A DNA stretch of 64,000 nt. It comes from Mariniflexile maritimum. GTDB lineage: Bacteria > Bacteroidota > Bacteroidia > Flavobacteriales > Flavobacteriaceae. The translations under genes were made by a program, and so were the position numbers. The stretch lies in contig NZ_WRPN01000013.1 of NCBI RefSeq assembly GCF_009746565.1, forward strand, positions 34,952 through 98,951, read 5' to 3'. Position 1 is the first letter of the stretch. The number at the start of each line of letters is the position of its first letter. Below the pieces are notes generated by a model, which made no database searches, was not told where the DNA came from, and saw only the letters and a program-made list of their open reading frames with translations. This document shows positions 44,147 to 53,691 of the stretch, in pieces.

Positions 44147-46057
44147 ATGACAAAAGGAAATATTAATGTTTCAGTAGAGAACATTTTCCCTCTCATTAAA
44201 AAATTCTTGTATAGCGATCACGAAATATTTTTGCGTGAACTGGTTAGCAATGCTACCGATGCAACCTTAAAACTAAAGCACCTTACCAGCATTGGAGAAT
44301 CGAAAATAGAATACGGCAACCCGCAAATTGAGGTTAAGATTGACAAAGAAGGCAAAAAACTGCATGTTATAGACCAAGGTTTGGGCATGACGGCCGAAGA
44401 GGTTGAAAAATACATCAACCAAGTGGCGTTCTCTGGTGCAGAGGAATTTTTGGACAAGTATAAAGATTCGGCCAAGGATGCTGGCATTATCGGGCATTTC
44501 GGACTTGGGTTTTACTCCGCGTTCATGGTGGCTGAAAAAGTGGAAATCATTACCAAATCGCATACGGACGCTCCCGCTGCGCATTGGACTTGCGATGGCT
44601 CGCCAGAATTCACCATGGAACCTTCCGATAAAACTGAACGTGGTACCGAAATCATTCTTCATATTGCTGAAGATTCCACAGAGTTTTTAGAAGAAAGCAG
44701 GATTCGCCAATTGCTCTTAAAATACAATAAGTTTATGCCCATTCCCATTAAGTTTGGAACAAAGGAAATAAACGACCCAGAGCATGAACCGGCAACCATA
44801 ACCGACAAAGATGGCAAGGAAACCAAGGAACCACAGCGCAAAATAACCGTTGACAATATTATTAACAACCCGAACCCAGCGTGGACCAAACAGCCTACCG
44901 ATTTAGAGGAAAAAGATTATAAAGATTTTTACCACGAATTGTACCCCATGCAATTTGAGGAACCCTTGTTCAACATTCACTTAAATGTTGATTACCCCTT
45001 CCATTTAACGGGTATTTTATATTTTCCGAAGCTGTCCAACGACATGCAAATTCAAAAGGACAAAATCCAACTGTATCAAAACCAGGTATTTGTAACCGAT
45101 AATGTGGAAGGCATCGTACCCGAGTTTTTAACCATGTTACGCGGAGTTATCGATTCGCCGGACATTCCTTTAAACGTATCGCGCAGTTATTTGCAGGCCG
45201 ATGGCGCGGTTAAAAAAATAGCTTCGTACATAACCCGAAAGGTTGCCGATAAGTTAAAATCATTGTTCAATAATAACCGTGAAGATTTTGAGTCGAAATG
45301 GAACGATATTAAAATCGTTATTGAATACGGCATGCTTTCAGAAGAAAAATTCTTTGAAAAAGCTGGCGATTTTGCACTTTACCCAACGGTTGATGGTACT
45401 TATTACACCTACGATGAACTTTTCAACAAAATAAAGGCAAACCAAACCGATAAGGACGGAAAACTGGTTATTTTATATGCTTCAAACCAAGATGCACAAC
45501 ACAGTTATATTGAAATTGCCAAAGCAAAAGGGTATGAAGTACTGTTGCTAGATTCGCCCATTGTGTCGCACTTAATCCAAAAATTGGAAAGCACCAAAGA
45601 GAACATAACCTTTGCCCGTGTGGATGGCGACCATATTGATAACCTGATAAAGAAAGACGACACCAAAATTTCAAAGCTAACCGAGGAACAAAAAACCGAG
45701 TTGGAAACGCTGTTAAAAGAAGTCATTCCCTCCGAAAAATTCATGGTTCAGCTTGAAGCGATGGATAGTGAGGCAGCGCCATTCATCATTACCCAACCCG
45801 AGTTTATGCGCCGCATGAAAGAAATGCAGCAAACTGGCGGTGGCGGCATGTTTGGTATGGGCAACTTTCCAGAAATGTACAATTTGGTAGTCAATACAAA
45901 CTCGAAATTGGTTGGCGCTATTTTAGAAACAAAAACCAAGAACAAACAAGAGCGCTTAATTAACCAAAGTATAGATTTAGCACGTTTATCTCAAGGCTTA
46001 TTAAAGGGCGAAGAACTTACAAAGTTTATTAAACGCAGCTTTGAAATGATTAAATAG
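44147..46057 (+). CDS. htpG: Chaperone HtpG (Hsp90)
   Basis: A 636-aa cytoplasmic chaperone. The N-terminal GHKL ATPase has FLRELVSNATDATLKLKHL (Asn ligand), VIDQGLGMTAEEVEKYINQVA and IIGHFGLGFYSAFMVA. The middle domain has LSRSYLQADG-like VSRSYLQADGAVKKI, and the C-terminal dimerisation domain follows. The sequence GGGGMFGMGNFPEMYNL near the end is the linker before the last helices. Length is typical for Bacteroidota HtpG. It seems monocistronic and may be under a heat-shock or sigma-54-type promoter (see 44028). Confidence 0.97.
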   Translation: MTKGNINVSVENIFPLIKKFLYSDHEIFLRELVSNATDATLKLKHLTSIGESKIEYGNPQIEVKIDKEGKKLHVIDQGLGMTAEEVEKYINQVAFSGAEEFLDKYKDSAKDAGIIGHFGLGFYSAFMVAEKVEIITKSHTDAPAAHWTCDGSPEFTMEPSDKTERGTEIILHIAEDSTEFLEESRIRQLLLKYNKFMPIPIKFGTKEINDPEHEPATITDKDGKETKEPQRKITVDNIINNPNPAWTKQPTDLEEKDYKDFYHELYPMQFEEPLFNIHLNVDYPFHLTGILYFPKLSNDMQIQKDKIQLYQNQVFVTDNVEGIVPEFLTMLRGVIDSPDIPLNVSRSYLQADGAVKKIASYITRKVADKLKSLFNNNREDFESKWNDIKIVIEYGMLSEEKFFEKAGDFALYPTVDGTYYTYDELFNKIKANQTDKDGKLVILYASNQDAQHSYIEIAKAKGYEVLLLDSPIVSHLIQKLESTKENITFARVDGDHIDNLIKKDDTKISKLTEEQKTELETLLKEVIPSEKFMVQLEAMDSEAAPFIITQPEFMRRMKEMQQTGGGGMFGMGNFPEMYNLVVNTNSKLVGAILETKTKNKQERLINQSIDLARLSQGLLKGEELTKFIKRSFEMIK

Positions 46058-46171
46058 GTAGTGCACGAAGCAACCTTATTGGATTTTTAAAATCCATAAT
46101 ACAACCACTTTATTGCAAAATTAAGAAGCAGTAAAGTGGTTTTTGTTTTAAAAAAGTTTAAATTGTATCCT

Positions 46172-46864
46172 ATGAATTTACAGCATCAACCACCAATAAA
46201 AGTTACGAATAGGCCCATATTAATTTCAATTATTATATGCACCTACAATCGGGGAAACTATTTAAACACCTGCATTTCCAGTATTCTAACCCAAACAAAT
46301 CAAGATTGGGAACTTATAGTGGTAGATGATGGAAGCAACGACCATACATTTGAAGTTGTAGATAAATATGTTCAAACACATGATAATATTCGGTATGTTA
46401 AGCATAAAAACTTAAAACTTGCCCTATCCAGAAACGTTGGTCTATTACTGGCTTCGGGAAAATATATAACTTTTCTGGACAGTGATGACACTTACAAAGC
46501 AAACCACATACAAAGCAGATTAAACTTTATGGAAAAAAACAGGCAAGTTGACCTCATTTATGGTGGCGTAGATTTGCATGAAGCAGTTTTTGTGGCCGAT
46601 TATTACAAACCCGATGTTTTGATTAACGTAAATGATTGTGTGCTAGGTTCTACTTTTTTTGGAAAGAAAACCGTTTTTACTGAACTTGGAGGCTTCGAAA
46701 ATATAAGTTATGGTGAAGATACCGAGTTTTTGGAACGGGCTTCAAAAATTTTTAAGACCCAAAAAATAACACGCCCCAAAACATACATTTACACCCGTGC
46801 CGAAGATAGCATTACCAAAAAAGTGGCGTTGGAAAGTAAAAGAAAAAACCAAGCCGAAAAATAA
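46172..46864 (+). CDS. Glycosyltransferase family 2
   Basis: A 230-aa GT-A transferase, a minimal GT2 domain: ISIIICTYNRGNYLNTC, ELIVVDDGSNDHTFEVVDKY, ITFLDSDDTYK (DxD), and GGFENISYGEDTEFLERAS. The start is taken at the ATG before NLQHQPP; a GTG 12 codons earlier adds a hydrophobic lead that overlaps an inverted repeat. It is isolated between htpG and a lipoprotein gene. Substrate unknown. Confidence 0.85.
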   Translation: MNLQHQPPIKVTNRPILISIIICTYNRGNYLNTCISSILTQTNQDWELIVVDDGSNDHTFEVVDKYVQTHDNIRYVKHKNLKLALSRNVGLLLASGKYITFLDSDDTYKANHIQSRLNFMEKNRQVDLIYGGVDLHEAVFVADYYKPDVLINVNDCVLGSTFFGKKTVFTELGGFENISYGEDTEFLERASKIFKTQKITRPKTYIYTRAEDSITKKVALESKRKNQAEK

Positions 46865-46974
46865 TGTAAATGCGCATCTTACCCCCAATAGTAGAGGCTG
46901 AAGCGACTTTAATGAGCTAAAAAGTTGGCAGGATGTTTGAATACTAAAACAAAAACGACCTTAAACATAACAAA

Positions 46975-47652
46975 ATGAAATTACTAAAAACAGCCGTTTA
47001 CACAACGCTTTTGGCTGTATTTGCCACCGCTTGTACCACCACAAAAACCTCAACCTATTGGGTTAATAGCTTCAAAAAAGATTGCGATGCCGGTTCCGCA
47101 AAAACGCAATGCATTCAAATAAGCAAAAACGACAATTTAGAACAAGCAACATGGACCTATTTTTATGCGCCCATTGCAGGTTTTAATTTTGAACCTGGAT
47201 ATTTTCAAAAAATTAAAGTTTCAGAAACCCCAAAAAACAAATCGAATGTACCTGCCGATGTTTCTTCCATAGACTATAAATTAATAAAAGTATTAGACAA
47301 AAAACAAGATTTCCGCATGGCACTGCACGATATTTGGGTAGCCACACATATTAACGAAGAAGCTATTACAACTACTGAAAATTTACCTCGATTAGAAATA
47401 AACACGACGCAAATGAAGGTATTCGGTACCGATGGTTGTAATGATTATTCAGGCATCATCAAAAGCATTACTTCTGAAAACATAGCGTTTGGGCCTTTAG
47501 CTTCAACCCGAAAAATGTGTGCTAACATGGACATTCCCAATAAATATAATCATGCTTTAAACAATTCGGTTAGCTACAAAAGGGAACATTTAAACTTATA
47601 TTTTTATGATAGCAACGGAAACAACGTACTAAGTTTTAAAAAAGTTGATTAA
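46975..47652 (+). CDS. DUF4377/META domain lipoprotein
   Basis: A 225-aa protein with a lipoprotein signal (LLAVFATACTTT, Cys ~20). Residues ~25-115 match DUF4377 (VNSFKKDCDAGSAKTQCIQI, ATWTYFYAPIAGFNFEPGYF). Residues ~135-225 match the META/HslJ domain (QMKVFGTDGCNDYSG, ASTRKMCANMDI, LNLYFYDSNGNNVLSFK). Both are found on Bacteroidota envelope lipoproteins of unknown role; HslJ in E. coli is linked to heat and novobiocin tolerance. Its stop overlaps the upstream region of the FKBP gene. Confidence 0.8.
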   Translation: MKLLKTAVYTTLLAVFATACTTTKTSTYWVNSFKKDCDAGSAKTQCIQISKNDNLEQATWTYFYAPIAGFNFEPGYFQKIKVSETPKNKSNVPADVSSIDYKLIKVLDKKQDFRMALHDIWVATHINEEAITTTENLPRLEINTTQMKVFGTDGCNDYSGIIKSITSENIAFGPLASTRKMCANMDIPNKYNHALNNSVSYKREHLNLYFYDSNGNNVLSFKKVD

Positions 47653-47686
47653 TACAGAATATCATAAGCTTAAAGCTAAATTCAAT

Positions 47687-47694
47687 TATATTTG
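47687..47694 (+). promoter_or_regulatory. -7 box TATATTTG of the FKBP gene
   Basis: An exact TAnnTTTG match; transcription would begin near 47701, 10 bp before the ATG at 47711. This rules out the longer in-frame start at 47645. Confidence 0.55.
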
Positions 47695-47710
47695 TCCTAA
47701 AAAAAAAACC

Positions 47711-48166
47711 ATGAAAAATAGCTTATTAGTGGCTTTTGCCCTTGCCCTTTTTATGTCGTGCACAAAAGACGACGCCCCGGTTGATTATGTTATTAAGAAC
47801 GACCAAGACATTCAAGCGTATATCGCTACCCATAATTTAATTGCCCAAAAAAGCAGTACAGGCCTGTATTATGTAATAGATACCCAAGGTACGGGCGCCC
47901 AACCAACCAAAACCGATAACGTAACGGTAGCTTACAAAGGCTATTACCTAAACGGAAAAGTATTCGACCAAAGTAACGCCGAAGGCATCTCGTTCTATTT
48001 ACAACAAGTGATAAAAGGCTGGACCGAAGGCATCACCTATTTTAAAGTTGGCGGAAGTGGCAAACTTTTGGTGCCCGCCCATTTGGGTTATGGCAATAAA
48101 AAGTACAGGGGCATTCCGGGTGGGTCGGTATTAATTTTTGATGTTGCACTTAAAGCGGTCAATTAA
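47711..48166 (+). CDS. FKBP-type peptidyl-prolyl isomerase lipoprotein
   Basis: A 151-aa protein with a lipoprotein signal (MKNSLLVAFALALFMSCTKD). The FKBP fold covers the rest: TGLYYVIDTQGTGAQPTKTD, VAYKGYYLNGKVFDQSN, VIKGWTEGITYFKVGG and LVPAHLGYGNKKY with the ligand-binding Tyr and Trp. It would speed proline isomerisation of envelope proteins. The start was moved to 47711 because of the signal peptide and the -7 box. Confidence 0.9.
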   Translation: MKNSLLVAFALALFMSCTKDDAPVDYVIKNDQDIQAYIATHNLIAQKSSTGLYYVIDTQGTGAQPTKTDNVTVAYKGYYLNGKVFDQSNAEGISFYLQQVIKGWTEGITYFKVGGSGKLLVPAHLGYGNKKYRGIPGGSVLIFDVALKAVN

Positions 48167-48191
48167 ACCGGAAATTTTTATACAAAAACGT

Positions 48192-48217
48192 AACCACCTT
48201 GCCAAAACAGGGTGGTT
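48192..48217 (+). terminator. Terminator after the FKBP gene
   Basis: AACCACC/GGTGGTT stem (loop TTGCCAAAACAG) followed by a T-run to 48227. Confidence 0.75.
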
Positions 48218-48305
48218 ATTTTTTTTTGCATGACTTTTATCATGTTTTCATCATTACAATTCTCTTACATTTAAGTTGGTTTAATAATCTCTCAACTTCC
48301 ATTCG

Positions 48306-49826
48306 ATGAAAACAACACTACTCACTTCCCTGTTTTTTTTAACCGTTCTTTCTTTTAACGCCCAAACCGCTTTAAATTTTGATGGCGTTAACGATTACGT
48401 TGTAGGAACCAACAATGCTTCATTAAACCTGTCCCAAGGCACTATTGAGGCATGGATAAAAACCTCAAATGCTGGCGTTGGCATACGAGGAATTGCCGTA
48501 AAGCCATATCAATATGGTATGGCCCTTAAGGATAACAATTTAGTGGTAGCCGAATGGGGCCAAGGCGAGAAAAACACCAATGTTAATTTGGCCGATAACA
48601 CATGGCACCATGTGGCATTCGCTTTCAACAATATGGTAGCAAATGGGTCGAAATTATACATCGACGGTTTACCCATTTTAGCGTTTACCTATCAGGTTTC
48701 CACTAATTCAAGCCAACAGATTCTTGTAGGCGCAGGTAGTAAAACCCAAAATTATTTTAATGGAAGCATCGACCAGGTGCGTGTTTGGAATACCCAAAAA
48801 ACCGATGCCGAAATTTTAGAAAACTACAAAAAATGCATCGTTGGTAATGAAACGGGCTTGGTTATGTACTGGAATTTTGATGAAGCCACTGGAACAACAA
48901 CCACAGATTTATCTGGAAACACCAACATCGGCACATTAACCAACATGGATGCGCCCTCCGTTTGGTTACCTGGTTACGATTGCAATTTGGTGGCCCACTA
49001 CCCTTTTAACGGCAATGCCAATGATGAAAGCGGAAACGCGAACCACGGTGCCGTTAACGGCGCAACGCTTACTACTGATAGATTTGGAAACATTGATAGT
49101 GCTTATAGTTTTGATGGAAACGACATCATAACCATTGCACATAACGATGTTTTAAATTGCAGCGATGAATTAAGCTTTTCTGTATGGGTTAAACCAAACT
49201 CACTTCAAAATGCCATGATTTTTGGAAAATCGAACTATGCCACTAAAACCAATTATTTATTACGAACCAAATCAACTGGATACTTGCAATTTGAATACAA
49301 AGATTTTGCAAACACTAATTCTTTGCCCCTAAATATAGGAGATTGGAACCATATTGCATTGGTAACACAAAGCGACAATTCAAAACAAGTGTATATTAAC
49401 GGCGTTTTAGCTTCCCATACATCGGCTACGAGTCCGTATGGATTGGTAACCAATGTGCTTACAATTGGGGCAAGACCGGGCAATGAATTTTTTAATGGCA
49501 GTATTGATGACCTTAGAATATATAAAAAAGCACTTTCAGCTTCAGAAATCACTTCATTATATAATAAAAACGCATTGGCTGTTTCTAAAAACCAAATAGC
49601 TCAACAAAACACTTTTTATGTTTACAACAGCACACTTCATTTTAAAAACACCCAAGACCTTTCAAAAGTAAAATCAATTTCCGTTTTCAACCTATTGGCT
49701 CAAAAAGTATATAATTCAAACACCGTTCAAAACGAAAACCCTTTGCCCTTAAAACAAGGCTTGTACATTTTAAAAGTAACCAACAAAGACAACCAAATAA
49801 CCACCAAAAAGTTCATGATCAATTAA
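48306..49826 (+). CDS. Secreted LamG-domain protein with a type IX secretion C-terminal tail
   Basis: A 506-aa exported protein (signal MKTTLLTSLFFLTVLSFNAQ). Two concanavalin-A/LamG-like domains follow: residues ~20-195 (NFDGVNDYVVGTNNASLNLS, NTWHHVAFAF) and ~225-420 (YSFDGNDIITIAHNDVLNCS, GDWNHIALVT), each ending in a NGSIDQVRVW or NGSIDDLRIY strand. The C-terminus (TFYVYNSTLHFKNTQDLSKV, GLYILKVTNKDNQITTKKF) is a Por-type sorting domain for T9SS, which removes it at the cell surface. Binding of glycans is likely; the target is unknown. It has its own terminator. Confidence 0.88.
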   Translation: MKTTLLTSLFFLTVLSFNAQTALNFDGVNDYVVGTNNASLNLSQGTIEAWIKTSNAGVGIRGIAVKPYQYGMALKDNNLVVAEWGQGEKNTNVNLADNTWHHVAFAFNNMVANGSKLYIDGLPILAFTYQVSTNSSQQILVGAGSKTQNYFNGSIDQVRVWNTQKTDAEILENYKKCIVGNETGLVMYWNFDEATGTTTTDLSGNTNIGTLTNMDAPSVWLPGYDCNLVAHYPFNGNANDESGNANHGAVNGATLTTDRFGNIDSAYSFDGNDIITIAHNDVLNCSDELSFSVWVKPNSLQNAMIFGKSNYATKTNYLLRTKSTGYLQFEYKDFANTNSLPLNIGDWNHIALVTQSDNSKQVYINGVLASHTSATSPYGLVTNVLTIGARPGNEFFNGSIDDLRIYKKALSASEITSLYNKNALAVSKNQIAQQNTFYVYNSTLHFKNTQDLSKVKSISVFNLLAQKVYNSNTVQNENPLPLKQGLYILKVTNKDNQITTKKFMIN

Positions 49827-49846
49827 TATTTTTAATGCGTTTTTAG

Positions 49847-49872
49847 AACCACTTCGTGAAAACGGGGTGGTT
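49847..49872 (+). terminator. Terminator after the LamG gene
   Basis: AACCAC/GTGGTT stem with a loop of about 14 bases, followed by seven T. Confidence 0.7.
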
Positions 49873-50021
49873 TTTTTATTGAGTGCCAGTTGTTAAATCC
49901 ATCACAATTATAAACACATCTGCCAAAAATCACTTGAAAGTATCCATAAAAATTCATAACTTAGTTAAACCGCCAAACTTCACCGTATAAAAATGCAACG
50001 AAAGTATGAATCCAAAATGCA

Positions 50022-50288
50022 ATGTATATGAGTTTAGTATCTGAAAATTTAATCCCTGGCAACCACGGTAAAGTATTTGAAACAAACGCCAAAGAGCCTG
50101 CCGAATTAGACCGCATAAAAAAGACTATTTTAAACATTTCTGGAATAGAAAGCGTGCACATCAATAGTGCCACATTCCCTGTTGAAGTGACCATACACAC
50201 ATCAAAACTAATCGCTATCAAAACGATTGAAGCTGCTGTTAATAAGACGGGACTCCATATAGTTGAAAAATCGACTTTTCCTTTGTAG
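50022..50288 (+). CDS. Heavy-metal-associated-like small protein
   Basis: An 88-aa protein with a ferredoxin-like pattern. ISGIESVHINSATFPVEVTI is typical of the HMA fold, but the CxxC metal motif is missing; the N-terminal region reads VSENLIPGNHGKVFETNAKE. It may be an HMA-like regulatory or structural protein without metal binding. Start could also be at 50028. It ends 3 bp before the APC permease ATG, so the two may work together. Confidence 0.6.
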   Translation: MYMSLVSENLIPGNHGKVFETNAKEPAELDRIKKTILNISGIESVHINSATFPVEVTIHTSKLIAIKTIEAAVNKTGLHIVEKSTFPL

Positions 50289-50291
50289 CAA

Positions 50292-51578
50292 ATGCCTAAA
50301 AAAATAGGTTTAACGGAGGCTATTTCCATAGGCATTGGCGGTATGGTTGGTGGCGGCATATTTGCTGTTTTGGGTCTAGCCGTTTCGCTAGCCAAAGGCG
50401 GTACCCCTCTAGCCTTCCTGTTTGCAGGCATAATTGCTTTATTAACTGCCTATTCCTACGCAAAACTCTCAAAAAAATATCCTAAAAATGGCGGTACGGT
50501 CTATTTTGTGCACCAGCAATTTGGCGATGGCGTTTTTGGCGGCGGCATCAATAATCTGTTATGGCTTAGCTATATTGTGATGCTGGCTCTGTACGCTTCA
50601 GCCTTTGGTTCGTATGCCCAACAACTTATACACCTCACGGGGAACAAAAATACAGATATCCATATTTTTCAAAGCGCCATCATCTGTACAGCTTTGGTTG
50701 TCAATTATTTAAGCATCAAGTTGGTTGGGGAAATAGAGTCGGTTTCTGTATTCATCAAGCTCATCATACTATTGGGTTTTGTTGGCATTGGGTTTTATGG
50801 GTTTTCATTGCATCCCGAAAATCTTCAGCAATTAAACCCGAGCCATTGGGAAAGTCCGTTGCGCTTGTTAACCGGCGGCATGGTTATTTTTGTTGCTTAT
50901 GAAGGCTTTGAACTGATAGCGAATTCCATTTCCGATTTGAAAAACAGAGAGCAAAACACCGAAAAGGCTTATTTTGGCGCCGTTGGTTTTGTAGTGCTAC
51001 TTTATATATTGATAGCCATTGTTACCATTGGATCGCTCCCATTCAACCAAATAGCTACGGCCAAAGATTATGTACTCGCAAAAACCGCCGAACCCCTTTT
51101 GGGCAACATAGGGTTTACCATGATGGCAATTACAGCCATGATATCGACGTTTTCGGCAATAAATGCAACGGTTTTGGGCAGTAGTCGTGTTAATTACAAC
51201 ATTGCCAAGGACAACGAATTGCCACATTATTTTTGCCACCAATTTTGGGGTAAACCCGTAGGGCTAATCATAACGGCAATACTTTCCTTAATTTTGGTTA
51301 ACACCTTTAATCTTGAAAGCATCTCGACCGCTGGTAGTGCCGGATTTTTGTTCATTTTTGCCATAGTAAACTATATTGGCACCAAAAAACACAACCTACT
51401 ACACTCCAAAAAATGGATTCATACCACCGGTTTTTTATTGTGTAGCCTCGCGTTTCTCGCTTTAATAACGCAACAATTCAGTCAAAACAAAACGGGCGTT
51501 ATCATTTCTTTAAGCATCATTTTGGGGTGTTTTATTATGGAGTTTTTGTATAAGAAAACAGTATCAAACAAATCATAA
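50292..51578 (+). CDS. APC-superfamily amino acid permease
   Basis: A 428-aa transporter with about 12 hydrophobic helices. The first helix carries the APC signature IGIGGMVGGGIFAVLGLAVS, where the unwound GGGIF loop binds the substrate amino group. Other elements are GGTPLAFLFAGIIALLTAYS, KLSKKYPKNGGTVYFV and ALITQ near the end. The substrate is unknown; a broad amino-acid or polyamine permease is likely. It is 3 bp after the HMA-like gene. Confidence 0.88.
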   Translation: MPKKIGLTEAISIGIGGMVGGGIFAVLGLAVSLAKGGTPLAFLFAGIIALLTAYSYAKLSKKYPKNGGTVYFVHQQFGDGVFGGGINNLLWLSYIVMLALYASAFGSYAQQLIHLTGNKNTDIHIFQSAIICTALVVNYLSIKLVGEIESVSVFIKLIILLGFVGIGFYGFSLHPENLQQLNPSHWESPLRLLTGGMVIFVAYEGFELIANSISDLKNREQNTEKAYFGAVGFVVLLYILIAIVTIGSLPFNQIATAKDYVLAKTAEPLLGNIGFTMMAITAMISTFSAINATVLGSSRVNYNIAKDNELPHYFCHQFWGKPVGLIITAILSLILVNTFNLESISTAGSAGFLFIFAIVNYIGTKKHNLLHSKKWIHTTGFLLCSLAFLALITQQFSQNKTGVIISLSIILGCFIMEFLYKKTVSNKS

Positions 51579-51678
51579 TTGGTTTTAGAAGAGCACATTT
51601 AACCAGATTGGTTCTAGCAACAATTGACATACAATTGAATACCAAAAAACAAAAACCCCATCGCAAAAACTTTTAAGT

Positions 51679-51686
51679 TATCTTTG
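51679..51686 (+). promoter_or_regulatory. -7 box TATCTTTG of the DEAD-box gene
   Basis: An exact TAnnTTTG match 16 bp before the ATG. A good -33 is not seen. Confidence 0.5.
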
Positions 51687-51702
51687 TGGCAAATTTTACC
51701 AG

Positions 51703-52941
51703 ATGTCGTTTAAAGATTTACAACTTAACAGACCCATTTTACGTGCCGTTGCCGAAGCGGGTTACGATAACCCAACCTTAGTGCAACAAAAAACCATTCC
51801 TTTTGTTTTGGCAAAAAAAGACGTGATTGTGTCGGCACAAACGGGCACCGGAAAAACGGCCGCTTTTGCGCTTCCCATTCTGCAAATGCTATTCGATAAG
51901 CAGGACGTTTCAAAAAAAGGAAAAAAAATAAGGGCGCTCATCATCAGTCCAACCCGCGAATTGGCCATTCAAATAAACGAAAATTTCAAAAAATACAGCA
52001 CTTATACCAATTTAAGAACCACCGTTGTTTTTGGTGGTGCAGCCATCGAGCCCCAAATAGATGTGTTGAAAAAAGGCGTCGATATTTTAATTGCAACGCC
52101 CGGGCGTTTACTCGATTTGCACAAACAAGACATCATTAATCTGGATTATGTGGAAACCTTGGTTTTAGATGAAGCCGATTTAATGCTGGATATGGGTTTT
52201 ATTGATGATGTTAAAAAAATTGAGCATCTCTGTACCCATGAAAAACAGATTTTGTTGTTTTCGGCAACCATCCCATTTAAGGTAGAACAACTGGCAAACG
52301 CCATTTTATGTGAGCCAGAACGTGTGGAAGTGGCACAAAACTCCTCAACTTCCAAAAACGTCAACCAGGTGCTGTATTATGTTCCAAAGAGAAACAAAAT
52401 TGAATTGTGCCTGCACCTACTAAGAAACAGTATAAAAGGCAGTATCCTTATTTTTAGGCGTACCAAATTTGGCGTTGAAAAATTAGAACAAACCCTAAAA
52501 AGCAATGGCTATAAGGTAGCGAGTTTGCACGGTGATAAAAGTCAGAATTTAAGGGAAGATGCCTTAAACAGTTTTAAAATGAATAAGGTAAATATTTTAA
52601 TTGCAACCGATGTGGCAGCACGTGGCATTGACATCAATGAATTGGATGCGGTTATAAATTTCGATTTGCCCAATATACCCGAAACCTACGTGCATAGAAT
52701 TGGCAGAACGGCCAGGGCAGGAAAATCGGGAACCGCCTATTCGTTTTGTTCGGCAGATGAAAAAACCTATGTAGCAGCCATTCAGCAGCTTATTCAATTA
52801 CAATTGAATGTTATTGAAGAGCATCCCTATCCGTTGGACCCCAAAGCTAAAAAAGAAATACACAGAACACCCGGAAAAAGCAAGTACAAAAAAGGGCGTA
52901 AAAGTGAAGCTTCAAAAAAGAAGAAGAACCGTTGGTATTGA
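51703..52941 (+). CDS. DEAD-box RNA helicase
   Basis: A 412-aa ATP-dependent RNA helicase. Q motif: LNRPILRAVAEAGYDNPTLV; I: SAQTGTGKTAAFALP; Ia: ISPTRELAIQI; II: LVLDEADLMLDMG; III: LFSATIP; IV-VI: ILIFRRTKFGVE, ATDVAARGIDI, YVHRIGRTARAG. The C-terminus is a Lys/Arg-rich tail (GKSKYKKGRKSEASKKKKNR) that probably binds RNA. It resembles RhlE-type helicases that aid ribosome assembly or RNA decay at low temperature. Confidence 0.95.
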   Translation: MSFKDLQLNRPILRAVAEAGYDNPTLVQQKTIPFVLAKKDVIVSAQTGTGKTAAFALPILQMLFDKQDVSKKGKKIRALIISPTRELAIQINENFKKYSTYTNLRTTVVFGGAAIEPQIDVLKKGVDILIATPGRLLDLHKQDIINLDYVETLVLDEADLMLDMGFIDDVKKIEHLCTHEKQILLFSATIPFKVEQLANAILCEPERVEVAQNSSTSKNVNQVLYYVPKRNKIELCLHLLRNSIKGSILIFRRTKFGVEKLEQTLKSNGYKVASLHGDKSQNLREDALNSFKMNKVNILIATDVAARGIDINELDAVINFDLPNIPETYVHRIGRTARAGKSGTAYSFCSADEKTYVAAIQQLIQLQLNVIEEHPYPLDPKAKKEIHRTPGKSKYKKGRKSEASKKKKNRWY

Positions 52942-52982
52942 GCGAACCGAGAACAGATGACCATCAACCAAGAACACCAAAG

Positions 52983-53648
52983 TTATTCAATAGGGAAATC
53001 GAAAAACGTATTGGGAAACGGTTCATTTTTTAACGTAAAATGCCACCATTCCTTAGGATAATTTTTAAATCCATATTTTAACATTGTGGTTAGCAAAAGT
53101 TGTCTATTTGCTTTTTGGGTGGCGGTCAACTTCGGGTAGTCTATCCACGATGCCTCACCAAAAAAATCGTAGCTACTGCCCATATCCAGTGGCTTTCCTG
53201 TATTGCCGTCAATAAGAGTTACATCAACCGTGCTGCCCTTGCTGTGGCCCGATCGCGTGGCAATATAATCTTCCTCAAACAACCTCTTCTTATCAATGTC
53301 AGGATAAAACACCTGTTTATTAATCGTATCGTTCAAACTTGCTGCCCAACGCATAAAATGGTTTACTGCCCGCTGGGGCCTATATCCATCATATACTTTT
53401 AAGCAAACATTCTGGTTTTGCAGTGCTTCGTGTACCTGTTTCAAGGCCACAGCGGTTTCGTTGGTTAAGATTAATTTATTGGAATTATAACCATCAATAC
53501 GCTTGCCCACAAAGTTGTTGGTGGTGTTATAGCGCAACTCAACATCCAAATCGGGAATGATGGATTTCACATACACAAAGCCTTCTGGCAATTGGGCAAA
53601 TGCACTAAAGCACAGCAGTAAAATAAGAAAAGCCGCAGCAAACTTCAT
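52983..53648 (-). CDS. M15-family D-alanyl-D-alanine dipeptidase (VanX/DdpX-like)
   Basis: A 221-aa exported zinc peptidase (signal MKFAAAFLILLLCFSAFAQ). The M15D motifs are present: YDGYRPQRAVNHFMRW, TRSGHSKGSTVDVTLI (SxHxxGxAxD zinc ligands, His and Asp), and KEWWHFTL (ExxxH zinc ligand and catalytic Glu). DdpX-type enzymes split D-Ala-D-Ala in the periplasm, recycling it from the cell wall. Vancomycin-resistance partners (vanH, vanA) are absent, so a peptidoglycan-recycling role is the better guess. Divergent from the DoxX gene. Confidence 0.9.
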   Translation of the reverse strand: MKFAAAFLILLLCFSAFAQLPEGFVYVKSIIPDLDVELRYNTTNNFVGKRIDGYNSNKLILTNETAVALKQVHEALQNQNVCLKVYDGYRPQRAVNHFMRWAASLNDTINKQVFYPDIDKKRLFEEDYIATRSGHSKGSTVDVTLIDGNTGKPLDMGSSYDFFGEASWIDYPKLTATQKANRQLLLTTMLKYGFKNYPKEWWHFTLKNEPFPNTFFDFPIE

Positions 53649-53691
53649 ATCCAGAAATATTTGTGCTAATTTAGAAAAATTAAAATTTTTT

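Noticed and set aside
53557..53691. 45-codon N-terminal extension of the DoxX protein
   Set aside because: It overlaps the divergent VanX-like gene's signal peptide; the ATG at 53692 begins the first membrane helix region.
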